A stretch of 64,000 nucleotides of DNA from Phylloscopus collybita. Taxonomy: Eukaryota; Chordata; Aves; Passeriformes; Phylloscopidae. Below, piece after piece: positions 49,401 through 62,992 of the stretch (within the stretch, counting starts at the first letter, position 1; the number at the start of each line of letters is the position of its first letter). The translations under genes were made by a program, and so were the position numbers. The stretch lies in assembly GCA_027886175.1 (NCBI GenBank), contig JAJNNQ010000026.1:25376001-25440000 (forward strand), given 5' to 3'. The notes beneath the pieces are model-generated. The model searched no databases. It saw nothing but the letters and a program-made list of their open reading frames with translations, and was not told the origin of the DNA.

Positions 49401-50481
49401 GAAACACAAGTGATGGATTCAGATCCATTTAGGTCTATCAGAACATCTGTCTCTGTCTCTACAACCACCATCCAGGACAAGATCATTTTATACATTTGCA
49501 GTAAAACCAGAAAAGTAGGTACAAGTAGATGCAGATAACTAGAGTTGGGCTTTGTTGGTTTATTTGTTGTTGTTTTTGTAAGGAGAGGGGAGTGTAAATG
49601 GCAGATAAACCACAAAAAAGAGAAAAGGGAATAAAGGAAAAAGAGGAGGTGGATTTTGATCTGAACAACATTTTCCTTTCATTTTGGGTGCATTTGCAAG
49701 AAACAGCAAGCAAAGGGAGACACAGAAAACTGTCTGTAGCACCCTTTTCTTTCCCAATATATAGCCATGGTTCCTAGGGCTAAGGTACATACCCCACTCA
49801 GAAGGCAGAGACTGCACCTCTGCTGATTCAGACAGACTGCACAGAAACCTGTGGGCAGATCCCACCTCTGTCTTTGAGGATATGGAATCTGTCTCTCTCT
49901 TTTTTATTTTTTTCATTCAGTCACATTTTCATTTAATAAAACTACAGGTGTTGACACCTCCTCCCAGTCCTTAACACTCTGTAGGTAGCACTGCTCTCTC
50001 TGTACCAAGCCACACTCATTTCCAAGCATGAAAAGGATCTGGAAAGGATCACATAAGAAGAATGGAGTAGTGGTTAATGACTCTTGAGACCCTGGTTTGG
50101 GTGCAGGGATTGATATTTACAGGCTAGGATAATCTGGACCTCCATATCTTCGACCTTTTTCATACTTTGACTTTTCATAAAGGGAAAAGCTTTAAAAGGA
50201 AAATCAGAAGGCTCAAACAATTTTCATCTGTGATTTCAGCTTAAAGTGTTTGCTAAATTCAGAATACATTTGAAAATTATTTTAATATTTGCAAAATTAT
50301 GGAATAGGAACAAAATACCCGCCAAAACACATTACGTCACAAGGCTCAACCTTCCCTTCAGCATTGTGAGACTCACAGGCTGTCAGAGCTGTTGGGGAGC
50401 ATAAATGGGCTAAAATCTAAAATACTATTCTAAAAGTGTGATAAATTTTCACACAGGACTTAACAATGGCTCTGCCTCCTG

Positions 50482-50512
<31 letters not shown>

Positions 50513-50515
50513 AAA
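50482..50515. repeat. Poly-A tract (A18 G A15 type)
   Basis: Near-pure A run interrupted by one G. There is no retrotransposed gene upstream that I recognise. Confidence 0.92.
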
Positions 50516-51800
50516 GGCACTGGAGGAAAAAAAAAGATCTCAGAGACACACATATTTCTGGAAGTAAAGAGTCTGGGGCAAGGCCTTCAGGAGCAGAAAG
50601 AGGAAACCCACTCATTCAAACAAGGGTTTTCACATTAAACAGCTGATGGTCTATACATCTAAACAGGAGCTACTATGCATTTAATTTCATCTAGGAAACA
50701 GGCATTTGTTAAGTTCTACTCCTTGTTCAGAAGGAAAATATGTATTTATTCTCATTATAAAATAAGAATATGTATCAAACTCAAGCAGTTTTCTGAGGTG
50801 GTCTAGATATTTTAAGGAATTTGAAGACAGTTTTCTCTTGTCCAGGAGTACCTGTAAGTGCATTAAAGCATTGTAAAAATTATTTTTAACAAAAAAATGA
50901 AGTGGATGTTTTAATCACATGAAGTGGAATACCATTGGTCCTTACAAGATCATAGAAAACAATTATCTGAGACTGACTGGTGTGAAATAAAAAGGTTTTT
51001 CACTACAGTTTCACTCATATTGGCACTGCTGAGATGTTCACATACAAATAGTTTATCTTTACAGGAGGCCTCAATTACCCACTGCCTATAGTTCATATAT
51101 ATTGTTTTTCTTCCTGAACCTCTGACAAAGATAACCACCTGGAAAGCTGAAAATTAAATTCAAATACAAGATGATTTGTTTAAAGAGGTAGACATTTTTA
51201 AAATTTTTTGCCTCTAGTCAAGTAACTGCAATTTTGAATGCAATTATTTTTCCTGAGATCATACTTGCAGATATGAGTTACATGGAGTGTCTTTTAAAAG
51301 CCTTGCTTTGAATATGGATGAGTGAGAACCATTTTCAACATGTATCTGAAGGTCATTTAATTTTTTCAGAATTAACCCATAACTCCTGGGAAATGACACT
51401 GCATTCTAAATTAATGTCAAACATCCTGGAGTGCTATCAAGAGAGGATTCAGCTCTGTATGGTATCCCAGGCTGTATGGCATTACATTTCAGAAGCCATT
51501 TTCTGTTATAGCACAAGAACATGGCAGGAAGAAATACAATCAGGGTAGCTATAAGTATGTAAATGTGTATAGGAATGGCACCAGTTAAAACTAAAACACT
51601 CCACCTGAGTATTTTTTTTACTAACCAGATTTTACTATTGCTAAGCTAGTGAGTCTACTTGATTTAACTCATGGACCCTTGAAAATCTGGGCTGATTTTC
51701 CTTTTTGTATTAACATTATATTTACAAAACATCCCTAATGAGCCATGCTGCAGCTTCTGGTCTTTGAGTTCTGTTTGGATAGCTAAACATGCATAGCAGT

Positions 51801-51818
51801 TATGCACTGCAGTGCATA
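51801..51818. repeat. 18-bp perfect palindrome
   Basis: TATGCACTGCAGTGCATA, fully self-complementary without a loop. Confidence 0.95.
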
Positions 51819-54800
51819 TTTTCTGGCTGAAAACAAAAAAAGTAGCGAAAACTACATTATTCTCTGTTTCAAAATTAACAATGGCAAAAAGGAAACAGCT
51901 TTAAAAACCACATTCATCTGCTTAGAGCAAAAATAATAATGAAAAATATCAAACCAAAGCTGGTTTGCAGAATCAGTGTAAGATGTAACAGAAGGACAAT
52001 GTGAATGAACTAGTTAATTGAACCCAGATATTTTCTGCTGCCTCTCAGTACCTGTATTCATTAAAGCTTAATGGTTTGTTGGTTTTTGTTGGTTTTTTTT
52101 TTGAAATATTCTTAGTTTCAAATTGTTAACAACTTGAATTGTTTTGCAAAGGCAGATACTGAATGATAGACTCTGAATTATTAGGAATTGCAAAGACAGG
52201 TATGACTAGATCTGTGCCCTCATTTCACTTAAGCCAGGAACAGCCTACACCCAAACTAAAATACACAAACGTTAATGGCTCCCACCAAAGTGGGAAGATA
52301 ACAGACTGGAGTCGTAGGCTGCCCAAAGAGAGAGATAAAAGATGGTGAGAAAACCTGCGGACTCACAAATGTGGCATGGGATGGGATAGGATAGAGAGGA
52401 AAATCCATTACCAGCTGCTAAAGGGCACAAAGAAAGTCAAAGGTCAGTCACCCTCCCCAACCCAGGCAGCATGGCAAGGTCTCAGATTTGGTGTGCACCT
52501 AGAGGCACCTGTCCTGGTGCTTATGAGAAGCAAAGCAGGAAAACAAGAGTGAAGTAAGATTTCTTTTAAAATAAAATGGTGTTTTCCTCCCATAAGCATC
52601 CATATGGAGCTTGTAGCAACAGTGTAGCAGCATTATTTTCTACAGCATAGACAAAGTGATCCTCCAGGTCCCCAGAGCAGTAAAATAATCTCCCTCTTGG
52701 AAGCACCAGCAATGAACATTGTCACTGAAACTGCTCAAGTCTACAGGGGGAAAAGACAGGTAAAGATTACCAACTGGTTACCTGAGAAATTATCTCCCCA
52801 GGAACAATACACAGCTTTTAAAATGCTGTGCTCTCCTAGGAAAAAAGGTGCATAAAAAAAGTCCAGCTATGCATAATTCAGCTAATGTTATGGACTTGGC
52901 TGGGAGGACAGCTGATGAGGAGTGCTCATCTCCATCACCTGCAGGACTTAAGGTGCTTGGCCCACCCCTGCACTGCACACAAGCTGAAGAACTGCCTGCA
53001 GCCTTGTCACATCTTGCTCTTGCTTCACAGATAACAACTTTGTGTACACTAATTAACTTAATTTTGGGTGTTAAAGAAATAACTATGTCTGTTTGGAGCA
53101 TTTATTCGACAGATGTCATTATAGCATTCAGGCTGATTCATCAGAAAAGATTTTTTTTGTGCTATTTGTCACTATGGTATGCTTCTCAAAACTACTGTAA
53201 GTAGAAACAGTCTTTAATTTGGGGTGGGCTTGAGACTTAAGCCAAGCAGGAAGGTACCTAGTGCAGTAACAGCAAAAGAAAGATTTTTTTGCCAGGCAGC
53301 CTTGGACCTACCACAGTTTCAAGGCTGCTGTGCCTGAAAATGGTTTGTGCCCCGTGTTGCTGCTGCTGCTGATGTGCCTGTCATGGCAGCAGCAAGCAGT
53401 GATACTGTCAGTGAGTCTGGAACATGAGGTGGAACCTCTTCCTTGCAGCTTTTCCCCTGGCACCCCCATGGCTCCTTCCCTCCAGTCAACCACTCCACCC
53501 ACCTCCTTCCTCCACCTGAGTGGCTGCTGCCTGCTGGGGGAGCTGGGCTGGTACACAACCTGCTTTGAGGCAACTTATGGGCAAAATGGTTGTTAACAGG
53601 CTTGGTGTGAAGGTCCCACTCCTTTTCAGTCAAAACATTTGATTCCCTTAGGGGGTTTGCACTTAAGGTGCAGTTTCAGTTCAGTTGCTCGGCAGTTAAT
53701 AAATGTATCCTACTTGTCACTGTTGTACTGAAGAAATATACCTTGGTTGTTTTACATTTCAAGGCACATGGTTTGCTTAAATTCACCAGCACTTATTTCC
53801 TGAAGTCTGTTCTATATTCATTACGTGCTTATGTTTCCCCTACTTCTATGCATTATAAGGATGCTTGCTATGAAATATATTTCATTGGATTCTGGTATCT
53901 TCAAAAAACCTCAGGTATTTTCACAGAAATCATTTTATTTTCTTCCAAGTGAAGTTTATTAAGATATCCATTGCTATGGGCTGTACTACGTGGAATGGAG
54001 CCATAACTCATACTTAACAACCTTTTTCCAGTCTTGCTACTGATAGCTGAATAAATTTAAACTCTCCTTTTGACTGTGCTGATTTTGGATGTGGCATTTC
54101 CTCTACTAACTGGGGTCATTTCTTTCAATGGCCATCAGTGTTCTTACAGACAGGTGATTAAAGATCATTTCTGGCTTCTCACAAGGATAGAATTCTTAGT
54201 GCCTGATAAGTAGCAGCAACTATGCTTCTGAAAGACAGACTATTTTTCCATTAAATTCTCCAGCACTTTATCTTGATTACTTCCATTTTGTCTATTTTGT
54301 TTTCCCATTACTTACCAAAACAGCAAACGATGCCCTGAGGTACTTGGAGACTGCCCTAAGTGCTGCCATCCATGGTTAATTAACCTGTAACTCTGGACAT
54401 CACCTCCAAGGCACACTTCTTGCCTCTCCTGCAGGGAAAGAGCTATGAACCAAGCACTCACTGCAGGTGTGTCTCATCAGGATACTGCTCAGTTGTTTTC
54501 CAAAGCCCGTGGTGGAGCAGTACAGGTAGGGTGACCTCTTCCCTCCGTGCCCTGCATGGCACCAAAGCACCATGTGGCTGTCACTCTATGTCCACTTGAC
54601 TTCTTGGTGCAGAATACCTCTGTGTCATCTTCATGCTCTGCATTTCACCCCTTTGGCTGTGCTTCAGTCTGTGCAGTCTGTAACAGAAAAGGATGAGATT
54701 ACCATTATAGATATAAAGTAATATTATATTAAAGATTCTAATCTCTTAGGAGAAAAGCATACAAAACAGTACCAAAACTAGATAAATTTCAACTGAATTT

Positions 54801-55097
54801 CTTTGTACATTCTGGAACAGAAAAGGTAGCTCCCAGAACAAGTGGTTTCTCCATCTCTAAATGCCTCCACATCAGGATGGGATGCCTCCTGAAAGACTGT
54901 TTTAAATGGGGCAAAAACTGTGTGGATCAGCATGAGGCAAAATGCATGGATTGTTCTGACTTCTGCAGTAAGGAAGTTAAACCAGACTAACAGTTGCTTC
55001 TTTCTTTAAAATCTTGAACCTGTGTTCATTTCTACACTTGCAGCCTTTTTCAAATTTCTGTCTATTATGAGCCCTCCAACCTGCACATCTCTGGGCC

Positions 55098-55114
55098 AAA
55101 AAAAAAAAAAAAAA
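55098..55114. repeat. Poly-A tract
   Basis: 17 consecutive A. Confidence 0.9.
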
Positions 55115-56310
55115 TTGTTTTGTTAAAAGAAATAGGTAGGGACAACAGCCAAGAAACAAAATTGCCAGTGTCTTACATGACTGCTGATTGTGAGAACCTG
55201 GCAAGAGGAAACTGAAGAACCTCCATAACTGGAAAGGCTGAAAAAAGCTTTTCCCTTGCTGTATTTGAAAATACTTACCAGTATGGTTTTGAAGACAACA
55301 TTAAAATCAGTAAGAAATAGAAGGGAAATGAAGGACGGAGTTTAAGCACTGCAAATTGTGCTTTTGCTTTGTTTCACTTATCCATTATTTGTATTGACTA
55401 CAATATTAATGTAAGACAGCAGTAGCTAGGACATTTCTTGAAGATTGTTCAGAGGATATTTTCATTTTTGCTTCCAAGGACAGAAAATTGAAGCAAATGA
55501 AATATGACTTGTATAAGAGTCTGGATAGAAATAAACATATCTTGTATTCCTAGTACCTATGTGACTAGGTAATATTATAAGACACAGAGAAAGAAGATCC
55601 ATAATGCAAGAAAATAAGCAACAGAGCCAAAGGAAGAAAAGAAATTAAAAAAACCTCAAAACCTGATGTTGTTCTATGACTACATTGGTCTCTTTAGCTT
55701 TGCAAATTATAATTTTGATCTGATTGTTAATTTTGCTGAACAATTTGCAATGTGTGTCATCTTTTTTCTGTGCTTGTAGAAACTGCCAATGAATCAAGAC
55801 ACTGTGTCAAGGCAAATCACTGATTTGTATTAGGTATTTCACTCACTTTAGTCCAAATAACTTTAGCATATACTGACATCCAATATTCAAGTATGCAATA
55901 TAAATTTAATTTGCAGTCTCTTGCATTTCTAATGCATGGGGAATTTTTAACAGAGTGCAACCATTTTAAATATTTATAAAAACTCACAGGACTGCAAAGT
56001 TATTGGATATTATAATTTGCTTCATACATAAACATGACAGTAAAAATATACAAAAAAAAGTAAGAGAATTCTACTCATGGCTTTACTGTTAAAGGTTGTT
56101 TGAAAGAAGTTTCTATATTAAACAAAAAGAGTTTATCAGAAAGGCACCTGAAAGTTCACAGAAGGCAGGATACATAAGCAAAAAGGAGGAGAAGTGAGCT
56201 CTGGGAATTCTCTTTAGAGAGCAGTGATTTGGAAAATGAAGTTGCACCTCAAGGGCTGCTCATTCCCTAAAGCATGGCAACTAAAGTGAATGTGGCTTTT
56301 TTCATGCCCT

Positions 56311-56914
56311 TCGTGTGGTTCAGCCCAGCCAGCAGCCAAGCCCCACATAACCACTGACTCACTCACTTCCCTACCAATTAGATAGGGAAGAAAATCAAAA
56401 GGGCAAAAGCAAAAAAGCTCGTAGGTTGAGATAAAGACAATTTAATAGGGAAAGCATAAGCCATGCAGACAAGCAAAGCAAAGCAAGGAATTAATTCCCC
56501 ACTTTCCATGGGTGGGTAGGTGTTCAGCCCTCCCCAGGAGAGCAGGGGATGTTACTATTACATCTATGCTGTTAAATCGCCTGTAACAGTGATTTGGGAA
56601 GATAAATGCCATCACTCCAAATGTTCCCTCCTTCCTCCCTTTCCCCTCCACTTTATTATGGAGTATGACATTGCATGGTCTGGAATATCCCTTTGGTCAA
56701 TTTGGGTCACATGTCCTGGCTGTCTCCCCTCACAGCCTCACAAGCACCCCCAGTCTCCTCCCCAGCATGGCAGTACGAAAAGCAGAAAAGGCCTTGGCTC
56801 TGTGTAAGCCCTGCTCAGCAAGAACAAAAACATCTCTGTATTCTCAACTCTGTGTTCAGCACAAATTCAACCACTGTGAAGAAAATGAACTCTACCCCAG
56901 CCACAGCCAGCACA
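56311..56914 (-). mobile_element. Solo LTR, ERVL-like, family 3
   Basis: Minus-strand order: TGTGCTGGCTGTGGCTGGGG (from 56914), CAGAGCCAAGGCCTTTTCTGC, the CCAAAGGGATATTCCAGACC block (near 56680), a decayed TATA region (near 56655), AAACTCC...GATGGCATTTATCTTCCC, a cluster TTGCTTTGCTTTGCTTG (near 56470), ATTAAA (56446-56441) as poly(A) signal and CTTTATCTCAACCTACGAG. This is a bird ERVL LTR that I know well, about 600 bp long and complete. GCCCT (56306-56310) and GCCCA (56915-56919) may be a decayed 5-bp duplication, four of five matching. That would put the first LTR base at 56311 with its TG lost. No polypurine tract adjoins, so it is a solo LTR. Confidence 0.88.
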
Positions 56915-59900
56915 GCCCAACAAACCAAACCACTCCTAACTATCCACCTGGCACTGTGCATCCTCCCAGAGAGAGATGGAGTCAGAACGAGAGATGGATG
57001 ACCATGGGTACCCTCCTTGGCTCCAGCTAACTTATCTTTAAGCTTTGCCAGCTTTGCCACATATCATTAAAGAATTCAGCCTTCAGGCTGATCTAGTATA
57101 TACTGGATAATTTTAAATCAGCTGAGCAGTTTCTAGTTGTAATCACAGCCCAGCAGCGGGTATAATGCCACTGGGTTTTTTCCTGACTTGAGTTATTTAT
57201 ATACAGAAAGTTCTCACTTCCTTTAAATCTTCCTTTAAATCTTTTGGAAGAACTAAATGGCAATCCCCCTGGCTCCTTTCTTTAAGAGAATAGAGATAGA
57301 TTGGGGCACTAAGTGGTAAAGAGACATCATCATGCAGACAGAAAAGGAGGAGGAACAGGGTATGTTTGGTTCCTTTTTAGGCACCTAAAGAACAGGCTAA
57401 CAAGTAAGAAACTCATGGAACCCAGCCAAGTTCTGATAAGTTGCCTGGTTCTTATGCTCAGTCTAATGCTTTGTGATTTCAGGAGACAGCGAAAAACAAC
57501 AAAAAATAATAATAATAAAAAAGAATTAAGAGTTCACACTTTAACACTCAGAAATAATAACACAAAAATGACTGCACTGAGTCAAAACAATGGTGCATGT
57601 AACCCGGTATCCAACAGTAAACCCCATTTTCATTAGACTAGAGAAGGAATATAATTGTTTACATACCAGATCTTTACATACAGTGGTACTAGAATGTAAT
57701 TTAGCAAAATGAGTGGCTAATAATCCAATATTCAGTTCTGCATGCCACCTCAAAGTACAATGTTGGTAATGTGCAGGTGCATTGAGGCCACAGTCAAAAA
57801 CCCCCAAATCACAGAAATGGATTGAAATAAGCATAAGAAATAGGCTGTTAACCAGGGGTAAAATGCAAATTCCTCTAAAAAAATCCAACAGGTCAACAAA
57901 CAGTAAAAGTTGTAATAAATCTAGAGGATAACTGGAATTTCTTAAGAGCAGAATTCCCATCATTACCATAATGCCAGAACATAAGTTCCCTAGTGTTCTT
58001 GCTAAAATGAACAACAAGAAAAAAAGAAAAGTGTTAAGAAGTAGTTTTCTCCTCCATTAGACAATTATCAATTGTTTTGTTCAGCTGTTAAATTACTTGA
58101 CACAGTGAAACAAATATATATATATGATATAAAAATACACAAGATATATTGCATTACCCAGGAATGAGTCTCTGAAGGACAAGGAAAGGGTGAGGCACCT
58201 AGAACTACCTGCTTTTTGGTTTGTTTTTTTTTTTTCTAGCAGACCTTGTTGTATTTCAATTACAACCAAGAATGCTGCTTTATGTTACTTGTGGGCTAAG
58301 AAGAAAAATAGTAAAACATAAGGTCGTGTTTACTACTACTCCATTGGTAAGCTGCAGCATCAGTTATACACTGCCTGACTGGGCCCAGGGCAGCAGGAAA
58401 ATATTGAACCATTTTGTTCAGAGCCAGGAGATGAATGACGCAGGATGAGGCCAGGTGTCTGCACAGGGTAGGGATGAAACATTCAAAATCATTCCAGGGA
58501 AGCCCTAGATCCAGAGTTTCCATCTCAGCCAAAAGAGCCTTGGGAAATTTGTTAAGCCTTTGATAACTAAATATAATGCCTAGGAAAATAAAGGCAAGCC
58601 TATAGCTCATTTTGGCCTGGTAGTTGGCAATTGACCCAGCAATTCATAAAAAGTCAGTTAAACAAACTGCAATGCTGCTAAACACTCCAGTCTAACACAT
58701 TTAGAAGTTTTAATTGCAAGTGAAGAAACACAATACAAACAGTTACATGAGCAGTGGAGTTCAGCTGACAGAAATAAAAGGAAAACTTATGACCTGGCAT
58801 CACATTCAAAGGAGGACATAGATAACAAAGTATCTTCCTTCATCTCCTCTACCACAATATCATTGATCTCTTCCAAAAATACAGAGCAATATGAATCTTT
58901 TACAATATCATCTCTGCGGCTTCTTGCTCAGTGGTAATTCAACTTGAAGTTTGTGAAGAAAACCCAATATATGAACTGAAGCAGTCCTGTACTTGGCCAT
59001 TTTTATCAGTCTTCAGAAACAGAGCTTTTCAACTCCAACAGTGGGAATTATCACTCAGATACCAAATTTATCACATAACAAATATAAATGATACAGAAGA
59101 ACAATGCAGTACTCCAAAAGTATATCAATATAGTCCTCAGCAATAGAAAATTCTTCTGTAATGAACAAAATAAAGAGAAAATTTGACTATATCTGGTAAG
59201 CAGGGGACAGAGACTGTACCACCCCACATTCCACCATCAGCAGGAAAAGGGTAGATTATACTTGTCATGATATAAGATTTATGCAAGAAATTCAGAAATA
59301 CTTCCACAGACATATACAAGAAGTTCAGAAATATTTCTTAGACTAATCTCTTTTTTTGTCACAATCCTCTAACATTGAGTACACAAACATATAAAGTTTA
59401 GTGAAAAAATGCATTGTAAGGAAGTAAGAAATGCAAGTATACATTCCACTATATATTACTAATTTTACAGATCACAGCCTTATAAGAGTTATCACATATA
59501 AGAGAAAGACACTTCACTGAGTACAAACTCAAGAACCTAAAACCATAAAGCCTCCAGTTAGAGAACTGTGTTTGCATTTATAATAGTTTCTCCTTCATTT
59601 GCTCCATCTGTCTGTGGGACAGGATTTTTGGCTTGTCCATATGGAGTATAAGGGTACTGAGATACTTGTGAAAAAATAATTGGGAGAAATCAAATTTGGG
59701 ATAATAAAATAAATACCTTGAATTTACAAAGTTCACTTCTAGTTAAATGAAAACTGCCTACTGCATTGTCTCTGCAGGTGCTGCAAGATCTATTTCTGGC
59801 AGCATTATGGCAGCTCAGCCCAATTAAAATAAATTCAGGGAGCACAGCAGCCCTCCAGTGACCTCGCTGAGCACCCCAGGGCTTTCCTGCCAAGGAAAGC

Positions 59901-62428
59901 CTCATTGTGAGGGCCATGTGGTTTGGCAGCATAAACAATGGAGCTGCTGATGGGAGCAGGAGGAAGCAAGCAGCACCTTTGTCTCAGGAAAGCAATGTCT
60001 TTGCTGGCACAGGAGAACTCAGAGAACACAATGGTGAGGAGCCCTGGCTTCTGTCACTAGCAGGTGAGCAGCACCTCATCACTACAAATCCACCAAGCCA
60101 AGGGGAACGTGACTCTTAAACAACTTGGTGCCTTTACAGTTTGCACAGTGTTTGGGTACCTTTAATGCTGCAAGACTTGGTCAGAGATTTCTTGCAACCT
60201 GAGCAGATCCATTTGGCTCCAAAGTGACTACGGTTGCTTCCTCTTCACATCGATCCATTCCCTTTTAAAAACATGATGACTTGGGAGATGTGCAAGCTCC
60301 TATTTGCAGTGTTTTCCATACTTCCTACAGCAGAATGGATTATTTTCAGTTCCTTTTTGCATTTTTAATTCTCGCCTGTCTCTGTTTTTTCCCTCTGAAT
60401 GTTTGTAGGCATATGTTACTACAGAAGGGGAAGACAGTTGCTGATTTTTTAGAAAGAGTGAAGTCACCCACAAGGCAGTACTAATGAAGCTTATGATTTT
60501 TCATTTGTTTCCCTTACTAGTCATTCAAAGTTTCCTTTGGTAGCAGGTGCTTGGCTGAGGCCTGATAAAATCTCATGGGTTTCTGGGGTACAGAGTTACT
60601 GGTGTAACTCTGCCATTGACAGAGGTGTTCTTCACTCCTTCTTTGACAGGTTTCTTTCCCATCCTTTGATGCAAATCAACACAGTCCAATTTAAAGCAGA
60701 TCAGGTGATTAAGATCAGATGAGAATGTGCCATCTTCCATTTTAACTTCCTGGGAAAAAACCTAGTAATTCAGGGCTTTCCTGCCTAGCAGTCAGTTGTA
60801 TAAGCACTTCTTCAATTAGATGCAAGCTCACGATCAAAGTTAAAAATCCACCAAAAAACTCAACTGTGAGAACAGATTTCAAAATTATAATCCTTATGTT
60901 GAAGTCCATAATGCTTCTGAAATATGTATTCAAAGACCATTCCTGCATAAGTACAATAGCTGCTCAAATTCCCAGGGAAGAAAATGATTTGTATAAGATT
61001 TTGTTATCCAGTGGCAGCAACAATTATTTTTGCATTTTTCTCCTAAATAGCATATACTGGCTATCACTGTCATTAAAAACATACATTTTTAAAATCCCTT
61101 AAGCCACTGTTTCTGCTTACTCTCTTTGAGGATGTACTAGCTGGTAGTATGGGAACTTTCATCATATATCAATTAGTAAGTGAAAGAGAACTACTGCACA
61201 TGTTAATTTACTGTTTTCATTAGATGGAGCTGAACAGTATTAACACTGATGAGCCTAATGAAATGAATATTATATCTCTATGGATACCCTGACTCAAAGA
61301 TAGAAAACTACCTGCAGAAAGATAGAAAACTACCTGCAGAAATTTTCCACACTGAATTCTGAGTAGACAACCTGCTCATACAGCTCATACAATCACACAC
61401 ACAAATCCACAAAAAATGCATTTAAAAAAATAATTTCTTAAAAGAATCTGTATTGGAGAGATAAAATTTATTTTCTGGACAGAATGAAAGTGCTGTTTTT
61501 CTGGTAAATGTTTCATTACCTGCTTTGTATCACTTGTCTCAGAGCCTTGCTGTTACAGGACTTGGAATGTGTCTGTTCCCAGTGCCCCCGGCTGTCAGGC
61601 TGTGATTATTCAGCCATCCGTGGGAACACTAAATAATGCCACAAGACATGAAAACTGTATTAACTTCCCGGTGAGGGGAAACAGGAGGGACATTTCTCTT
61701 AGCTTATCACTTTTTCTTCGTTTGCATGAATTAAACAGTGATGTCTGCAAAAGGACTTGGGAGCTTCAGCTGATATTTAAGTGGGACTTGCACACTTCTG
61801 ATTCAGCTCATGGGCCCATGAAAGCCAAAGGATGTCTGTGTTTTCAGAATAATACAACCATATGGAATCCCTTCAACCTTTATTACTTACTCAAAATCCA
61901 AATTGTTGAATTTTATTTTCTTTTGTCACTGTAGAAGGCAGAACAATATCAGACAGAAATATATGTATGTAAGGTAAATGATATTTGACTCTGAGCAGAG
62001 GGCATCACAAGAAAATTTTAGTTAATTGAGTGAGATCGAGGGAAAGGTTGTTAAAAGGGGTAGAAAAGATAACAAAAACCCTCCTCACTGCCTAAGAATT
62101 GTGAAGCAAGAGGAAGCAGAAAAGAAGTGAAAAACAGAGAGGTTGGAGGGTGTCTCCAGCCAGATTTGAAGAAACACATCATTCTTAACTCCACAGGATG
62201 AATTCCAAGCAGTCATGAAAAAATGCAAATCCCTTGACCTAAAGGCAAAGGTAAAGCAGAACACTTCTGCCTAATAATACCAAAAGACAGTTCAGGAAAA
62301 AAAGAGTAAGAATTCCACCATATACTTGCAACTAAATCTTGCCTATCAGCCACCTTCAGCAGATGCATTACTCAGACTATTTCTGACCTACCTGAGGCAT
62401 GGGCTAGAAGCTGTCAGGGTTGCCTGTC
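56915..62428. other. Unique DNA, two sizeable minus-strand frames of unknown origin
   Basis: No gene is recognised. Minus-strand frames at 58017-57541 (158 codons, leucine-rich hydrophobic start) and 58610-58296 (104 codons) lie 3' of the LTR in plus coordinates. They could be old repeat-derived sequence but show no motif that I can name. A short TA array lies at 58113-58125 and a 22-bp duplication at 61298-61341. 59800-60115 is richer in G and C, without identity. Confidence 0.4.
61298..61341. repeat. 22-bp perfect tandem duplication
   Basis: AGATAGAAAACTACCTGCAG plus AA occurs twice head to tail, identical. Confidence 0.95.
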
Positions 62429-62987
62429 TGTGGTGGGTTGCCTTTGGCTGGATGCCAGGTGTCCACCAAGCTACTCTATTGTGCTCCTTCTCAGCAGGAT
62501 GGGATAGGGAGAAAATAAGACTGGAAAAAACCTCATGTGTCAAGATAAAGACAGTTTATTAAAGCAAAAGGAAAGGCCATGTACAGAAGCAAAGGAAAAT
62601 GAAAATATTTTTTCTATACTTCCCATCAGCAGATGTCCAACTACTTCCCAGAAGGTAGGCTTTTAGCAAGTGCTCTGGAAGACAAATGTCATAATAACAA
62701 ATGTCCCCCTCCTCCTCCTCCTTTAGCTTCTATTGCTGAACACATTTCATACAGCACAGAAGGTCCCTTTGTTTAGTTTGGGTCAGCTGTCCTGGCTAGG
62801 TCCCCTTTCAAGCTCTTGCCCCTCCTGAACCTACTGGTGGGGGGAGAAAGCTGGGGAGACAACCTTGGTGTAGAGGTAGTCAAACCATTGGTGTGTTGCC
62901 TGCACCTTTCTAGGTACCCATACCACCCACAGCACTGTGAGGGCTGCAACAGGGAAAATTAACCCCATCAGAGCCAGAATCAATACA
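62429..62987 (-). mobile_element. Solo LTR, ERVL-like, related to families 1 and 3
   Basis: The plus strand opens TGTGGTGGGTTGCCTTTGGC, the complement of the LTR 3' end. It closes with ACCCCATCAGAGCCAGAATC then AATACA, the complement of the 5' end. In between are TTTGGGTCAGCTGTCCTGGC (62778-62797), shared with the LTR at 56311, and AATAAA on the minus strand (62560-62555). CTGTC (62424-62428) and TTGTC (62988-62992) are a likely 5-bp target-site duplication with one change. At 559 bp it appears complete and solo. A small CTC array (62705-62724) sits in it. Confidence 0.85.
62705..62724. repeat. Short (CTC)n array
   Basis: CCCCTCCTCCTCCTCCTTT inside the LTR. Confidence 0.8.
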
Positions 62988-62992
62988 TTGTC

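Larger units (their letters stand above)
46451..56310. other. Long unique stretch, no gene established
   Basis: About 10 kb without recognised mobile elements. It includes poly-A tracts (50482-50515 and 55098-55114), an 18-bp palindrome (51801-51818) and a GC-richer island of frames at 52850-53600. In that island a plus-strand frame (53330-53596, 88 codons) starts with a hydrophobic LCPVLLLLLMCLSW run resembling a signal peptide. No domain follows and no splice context can be shown, so I do not call it a gene. 54300-54680 is also less AT-rich, with no identity. Confidence 0.42.
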
